Shown here in pieces: positions 1 through 11,169 of a stretch of 64,000 bases of DNA. Position 1 is the stretch's first letter. Each line of letters begins with the position of its first letter. Origin of the DNA: Dipteris shenzhenensis (Eukaryota; Polypodiophyta; Polypodiopsida; Gleicheniales); the NCBI GenBank assembly GCA_047967505.1, contig CM106539.1. The stretch is one strand, 5' to 3'. Position numbers and translations under genes: made by a program. The notes beneath the pieces are model-generated. The model was given only the letters and a program-made list of their open reading frames with translations. It did no database searches and was not told the origin of the DNA.

Positions 1-361
1 TGCATGTCTCCCTTACTAAGAAATTCAAAGGTTCCTACAAGTGATCTTGTCAAGTGGTTTAAAACCTATGACCACCTTCATTGACTATCATCCTCTTACC
101 TTATCACTATGAGTAAGTGAATAATACATTTTACTTAATTTCTTCTATCATTTGTTATTGTAATGTTGATTGATGTAGATGTGTCTTTCTTTTGCAGCAA
201 CCATTGAAGCCTAGTGTGTTTTGATCTTTTTCGTATAAATTCTCTCTATGGAACATGTAGGGAGCTTGATTTGTATGTTTCCTTTCTTCACTATAACCCT
301 ATATAAGTAAAGACCTGAGTTGTTACTTCACCATTGTTAACAATAGGATTTTATCTTGCAG

Positions 362-609
362 AGGCCTAAAAAGGTTATTGGATGTCTTGGATCATTGTCC
401 TCCAAATGTGCACCTGCTAGATAGTGTTTAGATTGTTGAGTTAAAGGTAAGGACATTTCTAGATGTTCAAGGATGTTTTTGGCCACCTCAATTATAAAAC
501 ATATCTTAAGGTTGTTAAGTTTATGCAGGTGCCACAACAAGATGATGCCCATTCATGTGGGTGGAGGACAATGATCTATGCCAAGTATTTACTAGATATT
601 ACTTTGTAG
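362..609 (+). pseudogene. C48 (Ulp1-like) cysteine peptidase C-terminal remnant
   Basis: The plus-strand frame 463-609 reads a C-terminal Ulp1-type segment with the motif VPQQDDAHSCGW (codons from 529; Cys codon 556-558), ending at TAG 607-609. In C48 peptidases the Gln and the Cys of the PQQ..D.CG motif are active-site residues. Just upstream (362-450) HLLDSV resembles the strand that carries the catalytic Asp, but an in-frame stop follows it. An intron-like acceptor (ttatcttgcag) precedes 362, and another possible exon end with a gtaagt donor lies near 112. SUMO peptidases and many plant DNA transposons (MULE, CACTA, PIF-related) carry this domain. With no host exons visible, a transposon-derived remnant is most likely. 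The motif is clear; the parent element is unknown. Confidence 0.5.
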
Positions 610-1013
610 ATCCGCAACCAGAAAGGGCAAGTATATAAATATAAATGTTCATAATGATTGTTATACAAATGCCATTGTGAAACATAATATAATTTAATCT
701 TTCTTATTATTGTTCTTGATTGTAGGTTTTAGTGGGATAGCTTTACATCAGTGTATGTGGATGGATATAGATCCATGGTCATAGAAAAGCTCTTAACTTA
801 TGATAAAAAATTATCCGGAGGGAGATAGAGAGAGAGATCAAGAGCTAGTGCTTCTGGAACAAAGGAGCCCTTTGTCATGGAGGCTACTAATCTCATGAAG
901 CCTATTGTTGCCGAACTCAGTTGCATTAATTCGCACGTTTTTTTTTTAATTAAAAAAAAAGCTTGAATTCACATTTTTAATGATTTAAAACATTTGAAGC
1001 ATTTTTTTCCATT
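610..1013. other. AT-rich intergenic DNA
   Basis: No credible gene seen. It contains intron/UTR-like AT-rich sequence that may belong to the C48 remnant upstream (an acceptor-like tgattgtag near 725) and a poly-T/poly-A stretch at about 938-960. Confidence 0.4.
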
Positions 1014-1138
1014 TTATTCGTACGAATAAGCTATTCATATGAATAACCTTATTCGTACAAATAACATTGTCTATTCATACCAATAAATGTAGTATAAAAA
1101 AAGAACCATTCTCATTAAATTTGGTATTCGTATGAATA
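1014..1138. repeat. Cluster of five 14-16 bp palindromes
   Basis: TTATTCGTACGAATAA (1014-1029) and TATTCATATGAATA (1032-1045) are perfect palindromes. Near-palindromic relatives follow at 1049-1064, 1072-1085 and 1125-1138. All share the plan TATTC-GTAY/ATAT-GAATA. Repeated dyads could be protein-binding sites or the product of slippage; no gene is seen next to them. Confidence 0.7.
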
Positions 1139-1275
1139 TTGCCACCTGCCTTCCTTGCTAGCTTAGCTACTTGCTTGATAGCCTTGCTACCTCCTACTAG
1201 CTTATAGTACCTTCTAGGTTTCCTTACGTACTAGCTCACCCACCTTTCATAGGTACCTTCTTTGCCCTTGTTTGC
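1139..1275. repeat. Low-complexity CTAGCTT/GCTACT-rich stretch
   Basis: Imperfect repetition of ctagctt, gctacttgc and ctactagctt motifs. No coding potential seen. Confidence 0.4.
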
Positions 1276-1965
1276 GACTATCACTCATCTCTCTTGTGAG
1301 AGTTGTTTGTTGCATTCTTTTTTATTAATTAATTTTTATTTTGTTTTGTTTTGTGTTTTGGACTAGCACTCATCTCTCTTGCGAGAGTTGTTGCTGTAAT
1401 CTTTTTTATTAATTAATGTATGTTTTGTACTATATTTTAGAGTCTAGACTAGCACTCGTGTGCTGTAATCTATTTTTATTAATTAATGTTTTTTTGTATT
1501 GTAGTCTTTTTTGATTTATTAATGTTTGTTTTGATTTATATTTGAGACTCGCACTCATTTCTCCTATGAGAGTTGTGTGTTGCAGTTTTAATTTCTATAT
1601 AAATAATTGTTTTTTATCTGAGGTTGGCACTCATCTCTCTTAAGAGATTTGTATGTTGAAGTCTTAGTTTTGATAGACATGTTTGTTTGTAGGATCACTT
1701 GGGCTGGCACTCATCTCTCTTAAGAGAGTTGTGTGTTGTAGTCTAAGCTTAGCGATGTTTTCATAGATGCTTATTTTGGCACGCATCTCTCCCTTGAGAG
1801 TTGTATGATGCAGTCTAAGTTTAGAGATGTTTTCATAGACACTTATTCTAGCACTCATCTCTCTCTTGGGAGTTGTGTGATGTAGTCTAAGTTTGATATC
1901 ACGCGATGCGCTCATAGATACTTAGTAGTTTTGCACTCAACTTTCACTTGATAGTTGTGGTTGCA
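1276..1965. repeat. Degenerate tandem array, about nine units with an internal hairpin
   Basis: A unit of the form GCACTCATCTCTCTT..GAGAGTTGTGTGTTGCAGT recurs near 1287, 1371, 1453, 1555, 1628, 1710, 1783, 1854 and 1935, at spacings of about 70-100 bp. Within most units CTCTCTT pairs with AAGAGAG or GAGAG to form a short hairpin. The spacers are AT-rich (ttaattaatgtttttttg) in the first half and share taagtttagagatgttttcatagac in the second half. The open frame at 1664-1915 on the minus strand is only the repeat read through and is not annotated as a gene. Confidence 0.75.
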
Positions 1966-2129
1966 GTTGAAGCCTAGTATTAGATGTGAAGATCATGATT
2001 AGTCAGAGTTACACATTGATTTTTTTGTGATTTGATTTTGTGTAGTTTGTTACATGAGTTGAGAGTTTAAGTTGAGAGATTATACCTAGGTCATTTTTGG
2101 AATTTCTTGCATGGTTAATTGTTATGGCT

Positions 2130-2487
2130 TGTGAAGAGAGTGGGAGAGAGGTAAGAAGTCTCACTTGTAGCTTTCTCACATACACAATGGGGGAATACAC
2201 ACAAAGGTGGAGGCTGAAAACAGTTTTCCTCTTCTTAGTTATGAAAGCCAAAAAGAACTCTCCTTAGTACAAAAGGAATAGATGAACCCTATATGTGGGT
2301 CTCAAACCAAACTCAGCTAACTAAGGTGGCATACTAACTGAGCCACTAACTAGAGTACATAAAGATAGCTATCATCTAGATATTATTCATGGGTGGTGTA
2401 CCAACCGCATCTATAGCTAATAAGTCGGTGGCATAAATGCACAACAGTTACCCTGACATATCACGAGTGGAGCTCGATATCTCAACA
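2130..2487 (-). repeat. copia-1 3' LTR (copy A)
   Basis: About 358 bp bounded by TG..CA. On the plus strand it runs from tgtgaagaga to atctcaaca and matches the other copia-1 LTRs (4250, 17118, 22309, 33417, 38390, 43575). The adjacent plus-strand sequence ctccccctcgag is the reverse complement of a GAGGGGGAG polypurine tract. This places the 3' end of the element here. Confidence 0.9.
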
Positions 2488-4249
2488 CTCCCCCTCGAGC
2501 TCAATCTCGATTCCTGCACACCAAGTAGGTCTCCGAACTTGCACAGCTTCTCTGCACCCAATGCCTTCATGAATATGTTAGCTAGCTGATCCTCTATGCT
2601 GACATAAACTAGATCAATAAAATCTACTAGAACCTTCTCCTGCACATAGTGATAATGCAGCTCAATGTGCTTTGTTCTAGCATGATAGACTGGGTTATTT
2701 GCCAAGTGTATACTACTCATGTTGTTACAATAAATGACAACTGGCCCATCTGTAGACTGATGCATATCATAAAGTAGCTTATGCAACCAACCTGCCTCAC
2801 ATGCAACCATTACTGCACCCCTATACTCACCCTCTGTGCTCGACAAGGAAATTGTAGGTTGTTTCTTGCTGCTCCAAGTGACTGCAGCACTCCCAAAAGA
2901 GAACACATATCCACTAGTATATCATCTATCAGAAATACTACCAGCCCAATCAGCATCAGTGTATCCATACAACTATATTTGAACCCCAGTCTCCAGTCTC
3001 ATAAAATAGTCCATACTGCGATGTGGACTTCACATACCTTAGTATGTGTCTAACCACATCGAAATGCAGTTCTTTGTTTTTCTCACATAAAGTGAGAAAT
3101 CTGCCTTGGAAATCTGAAAGCCAATAGTGACAAGATACTGTCCTATCTTGTTAGACCATGATCTAGGTGCTTGCTTCAAGCCATACAAGGCTTTCTTCAA
3201 CCTGCAAATAAACTCAAGATGAATAGCATGAACATAACCTGGTGGCTGCTCCATATAGACCTCTTCTTACAAATCACAATGCAAGAAAGCATCCTTTACA
3301 TCCATCTGATGTAAAGACCATCCCTTTGATGTAGCCATAGCAGTGACTGCTCTTACGAGTGCCATCCTTGCAATGGGACTGAATCTTTCTTCATAATCAA
3401 TGCCAAATGTCTATGCATACCCCTTGACAACTAATCTTGCCTTGTATCTGTTCATAGAACCATCTGCATTGTGCTTCACCTTATAAACCCACTTGCAGCC
3501 AATTGCATTCTTGTCTTTAGGCAAAGGCACCAATTCCCATGTAGCATTTGCTTCCAAGGCATCCATTTCTTAATCTAGGGCTTTCTCCTATTTTTCTCTT
3601 CCCATGGCTTGCTCAAAAGAAGTGGGTTCTTGTTCTTGTATCACTTTGACCATATAGGCATAGTGAATGGCTGTAAGTTCATCATATTTCAGCCTATCCA
3701 CAGGATACTTACCTCTAGTAGACCTCACAAAATAGGCTCACTACCAGGTGCTCTCAAAACATCCCTTGTCTTCCTTAAAAAACTTTCAAATGAGAAATAT
3801 CTAGTTTCCTACCAGTATACCTCTCCTTTGGCATCATGCCATGTATTGCTGTAGTGGGAGTCCTGTTCATTATGTAGACTGCTATAGCAACTGCTTCAAC
3901 CCAATAATAATATGGCAGGTGTTTTTCATTGAGCATGGCACGAGATACCTCTCCAATATGCCTGTTTTTCCTTTCCGCAAGTCCATTTTGCTGTGGGCTA
4001 TGACTGCATGAATATTGCTGCTTTATGCCATGCTCCTCTAGGAACCCTGCAAACTCATTTGAGAGGTACTCTTAGGCATTTTATTTGCAAGCCTATTTCT
4101 TTTTCAACCATAACTTTAAGAGCTTTGAAATGCCCAAACACTTCACTTTTCTTTTTCATAAAATACACCCAAACTTTTTTGTTGTTGTCATCAATAAAAG
4201 TGACAAAATAATGATAGCCTCTAATAGATGTAGCTTTAGTAGTCCACAC
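2488..4249 (-). pseudogene. copia-1 pol remnant: RNase H, RT and integrase parts (copy A)
   Basis: RNase H is at 2488-3010 (SSTEGEYRGAVMVACEAGWL, then a DNMSS-type site mutated to CNNMSS). RT is at about 3075-3600 ([22 protein letters not shown] near 3460). Integrase is at about 3830-4249. Compared with copy G, two internal deletions are visible. One of roughly 400 bp near 3066 removes the YVDD catalytic box of RT. One of roughly 500 bp near 3775 fuses the RT-upstream linker to LSNEKYLVS of integrase. A smaller loss near 4066 removes the second catalytic Asp of integrase. The remaining parts are split over several frames. Non-functional. Confidence 0.85.
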
Positions 4250-4601
4250 TGTTGAGATATTGAGCTCCACTCGTGATATGCCAAGGTGACCGTTATGCAT
4301 TTATGTCACCGACTTGTTAGCTACAGATGCGGTTGGTACACCGCCCATGAATAATAGCTGGATGACAGCTATCTTTATCTATTCTAGTTCGTGGCTCAGT
4401 TAGTATGCCACCTTAGTTAGTTGAGTTTGGTTTGAGACCCACATATAGGGTTCTTCTATTTCTTTGTACTTGAGTTCTTTTGGCTTTCACAACTAAGAAG
4501 AGGAAAACTGTTTTTAGCCTCTACCTTTGTGTGTATTCCCCCATTGTGTATGTGAGAAAGCTACAAGTGAGACTCCTTCCCTCTCTCCCACTATCTTCAC
4601 A
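4250..4601 (+). repeat. copia-1 5' LTR (copy B)
   Basis: 352 bp, TGTTGAGATATTG..ATCTTCACA, followed at once by a primer binding site. This fixes the orientation as plus and the element's 5' end. Confidence 0.92.
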
Positions 4602-4614
4602 TGGTATCAGAGCC
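4602..4614 (+). promoter_or_regulatory. Primer binding site (tRNA-iMet type)
   Basis: TGGTATCAGAGCC directly abuts the LTR end. Copia elements typically prime minus-strand DNA with initiator methionine tRNA at this sequence. Confidence 0.9.
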
Positions 4615-5109
4615 TTGTTCATGGTAAGGAGCTCAAGAAAGCAAACCAAGTTCATGGTGTCCTGGTAAGAGGACCAGTGTTGCTTTCCTATTTCGAGTTT
4701 GGGAGCAAATCTCTGCAGGTAGCACAGCCAGAAGTGTAAGAGTGCACTGTCTCAAATTGAGACGCCCTTCGCGGTGTGGCGAGAGCGTAGTATATTTTTC
4801 AGATTCGAGGCCATTTCGGGGCCCGTTTTGAAGGTGGAAGTTCTTCACAGGCACTGAGAAAAAGGCCCTGTTTTTGCTATGCGACCACTGCTCGGCTGGT
4901 CGGTGAAAAGTTGCCGCAGAAATTGCATCGTATGCCTGTGTGCAAAGATATTGGGAGTTGTAGAATCATGCTTGTTGCCTGTTGATGCAAAATCGTCACT
5001 AGGAAGTGACTGTGTGGTCAAATACCACATTCGTCAGTTTTGCAGATCTGCCCGTGTGAGGCAAAAGCTGTGTTTTTCGTAGTGACAGAATATTTTGCAG
5101 TGTTCTGTA

Positions 5110-6416
5110 ATGGCGTCTGATTCTCTTTCATAGATTGTCACTGAAAAGCTTGACAAGAACAACTTCCAGGCATGGAAGTTTAGAATGACGAATTTCCTTA
5201 TGGGAAAAGGCTATTGGGAGTTCATTACAGGAAATGAAGAAGAACTAGTTCTTCCTAATGTTCCCAATCAACAGGAAATGCAGGCATTTAAAGGATGGCA
5301 TGAGAGAGCCAGAAAAGTTATGTATTGGCTGTCTATCAGTATTTCAGACTCTATGATTGTGCATATTCAGGATGCAAGTATGCCAAAGGAGGCATGGGAC
5401 ACTTTGGCAAAAATGTACAGCACAAATACACAAGCCAGGAAAATGCAGCTCAAATAGGAGTTGCACAATGTGTAGAGAGAAAATTTGAGCATAAATGACT
5501 ACCACATGAAGGTGAAGAAAATCGCAGATGCACTTGCTTCCATTGGGTCGCCAGTGGAAGATGATGATCTAGTTTCTATGACCTTGAATGGTCTAGGAAA
5601 GGATTATGCACAGTTTCGGACATCCATTGCCATCCGTGAAAAATTTCCTGATTTTGAAGAGTTGGTTGCTCTTCTAATTTTTGAAGAGCAGAGAAATGGG
5701 GGTGCATCTTCTTCAAGCAGAACTTCAAAAGAAACTGTCTTCTACTCAAATGCTAGAAGAGGTAGAGGCAGAGGTAGAGGAGGCCGATCTGCAGGCCGTG
5801 GTAGAAATTAGAATATGCAGCAAACTCAAGAAAACCAGTCCTATGCAGGAGGACGTGGTAACTCTAGAGGCAGGGGGAGCCAAAGAGGCCGTGGTGGATG
5901 GCAGAGAGGCCAAAATGCAAACAACAACGTTGAATGCTACTACTGTGGAAAAATGGGACATATGGCTAAAGAATGCTACAAAAAGCAGAATGACATTATG
6001 AATGGAAAATTGCAGCAAGGCAATTATGCATCTTCCAGTAGATAAGGTGATGACAGAAATGAGCATCTATTTATGGTGCAGCATATGACCAATTCTATGA
6101 CAAGTATAGAAGAACGAAATGATGTGTGGTATGTTGACTCAGGTGCATCAAACCACACGACAGGTCATGCAGAATGGATGCAAGATGCAAGGAAAATGGA
6201 AAAACTAGGATTTGTGGAGACTGGTGATGATACTGCACATCCTATTGTGCAGATTGGTAAAATTCCTTTGTCTATGCAGGATGGGAAAAAGAAATACCTG
6301 TCTAATGTATTTCATGTCCCAAACATCACCAAGAACCTGGTTTCTGGTTGTCAAATGGTTGAGAAGGGCTTGCAGGTCAGATTTAATCCTCATGGATGCT
6401 TTGTTGAGGATATGAA
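5110..6416 (+). pseudogene. copia-1 gag and protease (copy B), stop-riddled
   Basis: One continuous frame from ATG 5110 (MASDSLS). Gag reads EKLDKNNFQAWKFRM, then NLSINDYHMKVKKIADAL, an RGRGRGRGG basic stretch, a CCHC knuckle CYYCGKMGHMAKEC (about 5935-5976), and the retropepsin motif WYVDSGASNH (about 6127-6157). The frame is broken by TAG at about 5131, 5455 and 5473, TAG at 5809 and TAA at 6043. The first three replace CAG Gln codons seen in sister copies. No net frameshift is present. Gag would form the particle and protease would process the polyprotein, but this copy is dead. It ends at FVEDMKN, where gypsy sequence begins. Confidence 0.88.
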
Positions 6417-6427
6417 AAATAGAACCA

Positions 6428-6979
6428 CAGCGTTCTGATTGGGCAGAGAAACTAAATGCAGCCTTATGGGCATACAGAACCACATTCAAGGTTAGTACAG
6501 GGAACACACCTTTTCAATTGGTGTACGGCCTTGAAGCCGTGGTCCCACTCAAATTTGTAATACCAAGTCTACGCATCGTAGTACAGGAACGCATGGGTGA
6601 TCATGAGTCCTTGAAAGAAAGGCTCTGTCAGTTGGAAAAGCATATAGAGACAAGAATAGTCGCTTATCATGCCATGACAACAGAAAAACACCGACGAAAG
6701 GCATGGTTTGACAGGAATCTGAAAGCTAAAGACATCAAGGAAGGCGACTTAGTCCTGTTTTACAATGCCAAAGTACACAAGGGAAAACTGAAGTATCTAG
6801 GTCAAGGACCCTACCGAGTACGAAAGATGAATCCCATCGGAGTTGTGCTACTTGAAACACTAGATGGAGTCCAATTCAACACAACAATAAATAGGAGGCG
6901 ATTGAAGCGTTACTACATCAACATGCAAGCCATCCCCGACAAAAACGAAGATTTGGGAAACCAAGTCTTCCTTAGTTAG
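6428..6979 (+). pseudogene. gypsy-1 integrase C-terminal part with GPY module
   Basis: The frame 6428-6979 reads SDWAEKLNAALWAYRTTFK, TPFQLVYGLEAVVP, then a DRNLKAKDIKEGDLVLFYN segment and the GPY/F module GQGPYRV, ending at TAG. This is the standard end of Ty3/gypsy integrase, after the catalytic core. The catalytic core itself is absent. The stretch is open over about 183 codons, so it is truncated rather than decayed. Integrase would insert element cDNA into chromosomes. Confidence 0.88.
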
Positions 6980-7336
6980 GATTAGATTGTATCACGAGCA
7001 CTCACTTGCATATGTACATCTTCGCACATATAGGTAGCATCAATCGATTTTACCTAGAGCTCAGAAGTGATGACGAGTTCTAGCTGCCCTATGAAAATCC
7101 CAGCAAAAAAAGCATATAGTTAGTCCCTACTTCCCTACTTAGCTACTAGGTCATGTGCACTCACACGCTTTCGCTTAGACACATAGATGATTGCATGAAT
7201 AATTGTACCACACACTTTCATTCCACACTCTCAAAGGATGTATTTTAAAAAAAAAAGGATCTCTCTCCCACACACACACAGAAAGGTCATACAGGCATGC
7301 CAATCAATTTAATGATCAATGGTACACTACATGTAC
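6980..7336 (+). other. Spacer between integrase and the extra ORF of gypsy-1
   Basis: About 360 bp with no ORF of note; it contains a short poly-A run and a CACACACA stretch near 7240-7280. It may hold splice or internal initiation signals for the downstream ORF; none can be assigned by eye. Confidence 0.4.
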
Positions 7337-10300
7337 ATGGATGCAGGTTCAGAAAAGATGCTGCCACTAAAGAGGATGCGCAGAAAGAGCCCACCGCCTT
7401 AACCACGGGACCCCCTCCAGAGTTCGCAGCCATCTACATCCTCTCAACCACGGAGACCACAGGCATTCGTGGTCCAAAGCGATAGCTCCAAAGAAGATTC
7501 AGTGCATGACCAAGCAGAACAAATGCCACCCCAGTCACAACCGGCCTACACAACTGTTAACAAGGCCCAATCATTGGAACTTGTCTGGCCACCCACGTCG
7601 ACTTATGCTCTTTCCCAGGAAGCAACATCTTACTTAGAGCAACGGGGTCTAGGCAATTTGCATGAGAGCCTCAAATCCTTGGAGGACAGTCCTATCATGA
7701 CCACCTACATCAAGGACTTTCTCCATTCTTACTACTCCAGCAATGCAAAGGATGGCAAGTATGGTACAATCATTGTACAGCAGAGCCCACTGAACATTAT
7801 CCTCGATAGTACGGTCATTCAAAGGGCTTTCTCACTACCAAAACAAGGTGGCCAATACCCTAAACGGTCTGCTGATGCAAAGTTTATCGAATTACAGTCT
7901 CTCCTCACCAAGGGTACCCTGATCCATAGATATGGCATATTGCTTCGCACAATCCTTGACCATCGCCTCAAGGAAGCAGCACAATTTCTATCGACAATCC
8001 TGGGAATAAAGTACGGCAAGGAACGCTCCCTTCCACTCCACACATTTGTTTTGTTGAGTAGGAAGCTAAAACAAGACTAGGACCAGCACTTCGTCATTTT
8101 CTTTACCAAAAAACTCGATGGTTCTTCAGGCCAGAAATGTAAAATTCCGCACTTATTGGCTATAATCATTAAAAAAGAACTACAAGAAAGAGAAATGACT
8201 CTGCCCCAGTCTCCAAAGCCAATTGAGGAGTTGGACATACCCTTCTCACCAGTATGGGAGCCGTCATCAACTTCTCCAGCCATCACATTGATCAGTACAG
8301 ATGCCTTAACAGAAGTACCTATTCTGGAATGCAGGATTGTGGAATTGCCCTAGGAAATGCTACAGCTCGGTGCACAACTGCAACCACTAAGTCTCCACCA
8401 ACAGCACTCGAGACAAGGTTGGCACCTGAACCTGAGGAAAGATCAACACCAGAGTTTGAGACCACATCAGCACTCGAACCGCCCATCGATGCCATGCCAG
8501 TCGATGAGCCCCAAGGAGAGCTAGTGCCAGATCAGCAGTATGACTATTGTACGCAAGGGACTGAAATGCCATTGGAACAACCTCCCCCAAGTACTACAGA
8601 ATCAACGGGATGGCTACATGGGCACCACTTGTATCAGCAATATCGCTAGACCTCATCACCATCTATCATTCTCCAACATCAAGCTAGCCAAATGATCCAA
8701 ATGTCAGAACTCTTCACTAGCTTGGCCAAGGAAGCATATGCAAGAGAATTGGAAAGGCAGATGATGGCATCAGAAATCGAAGACCAATTCCAGGCAATCG
8801 CCATAGAGGTCAAGGCACTTCGGGCACAGAAAGATGAGAAGGAGGTAGAAGAAGTGCGCATGAACCAGGCCCTCCAAGCTCAAGAGAAGGCAGTAAGGGA
8901 TGTGACCTCCAACCTCCACCAAAGTCAAACACAGCTGACTACGGCAGTAGAAGCAACGGCAATCCTACAGACCTACTATAACTCCTTGACATCTGCACAT
9001 GCGCAACAAACGGAGGTAGTGGCACAAGCTTGACTCACTCTCATTCTTAAAGAAGAAGAGCTCCAGGATTGCAAAGACAAGCTTGAAGACATGAAACAAT
9101 CTTTGGCAGTACGTGCCTTTAGCATTGATGAGCTTACAAGGGAATGCCGACTCTTAAAAGACCAACTTGCTACTGTTCAAGAGGCCTGTTCAAGAGGCTA
9201 GCACTTCATGAGCCCAACAAGTCTTGGACCAATGGCCCAATACCATTGAAGACATTCCTCAATAGGCAAAGGTCACCTTACAAATGAAAAAGCTTAAGGA
9301 GGCATACACAACCATCTACCATCAGTACAAAGAAAAAATAAATGAGATGCACTCCCAAAAAATAGCCATCTCCAAGCTTGAACTCCAATTGCTAGTGCAC
9401 AACAATGAGGCATTGGAAGACAACACCAATGATGCCCCTCTACAATGCACAACTGTGGTGTACGAAGAGCTTGTGGCTGCTCTACAAGTGGAAGATCACC
9501 TCAATGCACGCGTGCTTATCCAATGGAAGCAACTCCAAATCAGGATCATATCTGCTCATCCAACAATCAATTGGAAATGATCAATCGGGACTAAAACCCT
9601 GTGCATAATTTGCCAAGACTTGTCTGAAGATGAGAAGAATATCTTCTGCCTGTCTATACATGCCGGGTTTATAACACTCAGGACGGATGCTTTCATTGCA
9701 TATGTCTGCCTCATGGGTAGTCCTCCCCTCAGGGTTATTGCAGGTTTGTTGCCATTGCTACAAAGGCCATCCCTATTATTTGCACGGCATGACATAGCCA
9801 ACATCCAACCCATGCAGCTGATCATCCCATCGCACCAGCAAAAAGAAGTGTCAGAAGATGTCAAGGGCTATCTCGCATCCAACTTCCCATATCTAACCAC
9901 TCTTTCTGCCAACATCATAACCTCACTTCCCCTTGCTGCTACCACCCTCTTAACCTTGCCCGAGCTCCATCCTAACATCTATTCCCTCCATCGTCTCTTT
10001 GCTCATGCCTCTCACCATTTTCAACTTACCCAACAGTCACAAACTTACGAGCCCCTCACACCTAGCTTTTTCCCCTCCCTTGCTAATCCTACCCTTGAGG
10101 ATTACCAAGCTGCTCAAACCATTTGCCCATTTCTTCCCCCCCTCCCCTTTGCTCCCCCTTCCGCCACTATCACTCAGCCATATTTCTCCCCAATGTCCCC
10201 TGATTCTCTCCCGGCCCCGTCATCACCTCCGACACTTCTGGTGCTTCCATCAGCAGAAAATGATGTAGTATTTGATTTTGAATATAGGATCCGGATAATC

Positions 10301-11107
10301 CAATTCGTACACCCATGCCAAGTTCCAATGATGGGTATGATTTTGATGAGATACCACTTCCCAGTAACCCCATCAAGGAATTTTGGAGCAAATATCCTGA
10401 TATGAAAACTCGCGGTGGATGGACCCTGTGGATAACTTTCCTACCAACCTTTGTCAGCATCAAATAAGTGAAGGTTGGATTAGCAAATTGGATCCACAAC
10501 CTGATTGGTGTCCCAAGCTCTTTGATGTAATCTTCTTAAAGAAGTACTTACGAGCACCCCCATGTCTCAGAACCCATCCCAAGTTCTATGCAGTTCCACG
10601 GCGTAAAAAATGGGAAGCCAACATACATACTTTGGCTGAAGATCGAGTCATTAATTGGCCAATGATCGAACCCTACTCTGGTGTAGAATGGAATATCCAA
10701 GGCACCATGATCTGAGCAGTTCAGCAGCATGAACAAATAATGCGCGGCAACATTGATCGCTTCCTTCGCCAAAGTGCCATATTCTGTAAAACATTAGAAT
10801 TCATTCTGGAGGTCCCATGTTACCTTGATTCCCATTTGCCTCCACTCAGCTTTAATCCCAATGAAAGGATTGATGCTCAGATTTTACAAGCCGACTCTAT
10901 CAAAGAGTGATCTTCTTGGAGGCACGCCACATATCTCTGTTCGAGCAAATGGTAGATACAGATATGGTAGATACAGGCTACCTGGAGACTGCGCAAAAAT
11001 TGTATGGTGCTAAGGCTCTGCAGCAGGATCGACTGGCACGACACAAGTTCCACAGTCACTCGACTAAAAACATGGCAACCCAGGTACGTGATCGCAATAA
11101 GCCATAA
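7337..11107 (+). pseudogene. Long extra ORF downstream of integrase in gypsy-1 (about 1250 codons, function unknown)
   Basis: Starts at ATG 7337 (MDAGSEK) with a basic NLS-like stretch KRMRRK. The same frame, apart from a TAA at 7400-7402, continues through 7469-8080, which forms a globular domain (SYLEQRGLGNLHESLKSLE). A stop lies at 8078-8080. One frameshift near 8254-8350 leads into a Pro/Glu/Thr-rich acidic linker (8360-8640) and a long heptad-rich coiled coil (8692-9180 and 9284-9580). Near 9178-9200 a tandem copy of about 12 bp (tgttcaagaggc) shifts the frame. A Pro/Ser-rich segment follows (9620-10405), then a Trp-rich C-terminal domain (10419-11107; KLDPQPDWCPKLFDV). It ends about 25 bp before the purine tract of the 3' LTR. 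No transmembrane helix was obvious. I do not recognise the protein; its position resembles env-like or accessory ORFs of plant retroelements. Confidence 0.6.
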
Positions 11108-11169
11108 CCCGAGGACGGGTAATAAAATGGATCCGGGAGTATGTTGTCTCTGTGCCAACATGAACTTAT

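Larger units (their letters stand above)
2130..4249 (-). mobile_element. copia-1 copy A, 3' half, truncated in integrase
   Basis: Ty1/copia element read right to left: 3' LTR (2130-2487), polypurine tract, RNase H, RT, linker and part of integrase. It breaks off at 4249 inside the HSDVWTTK region of integrase, exactly where the LTR of plus-strand copy B starts. No 5' half, PBS or 5' LTR belongs to this copy, so it is a fragment. The family is called copia-1 here; it has seven copies or fragments in the window (A, B, C, E, G, H, J). The 5 bp left of the LTR are TGGCT; no partner TSD was found. Confidence 0.85.
4250..6416 (+). mobile_element. copia-1 copy B, 5' half, truncated in protease region
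   Basis: Plus-strand copia-1: 5' LTR 4250-4601, PBS 4602-4614, untranslated leader 4615-5109, then gag and protease up to 6416. There the sequence changes abruptly into Ty3/gypsy integrase. The 5 bp before the LTR (CACAC) belong to the integrase of copy A, so B lies against A in opposite orientation. If B inserted into A, the right part of A should follow B's 3' LTR, but neither is present. Confidence 0.85.

Noticed and set aside
1664-1915. 83-codon minus-strand frame with repeated LRLHHTT motifs
   Set aside because: Pure read-through of the tandem array.
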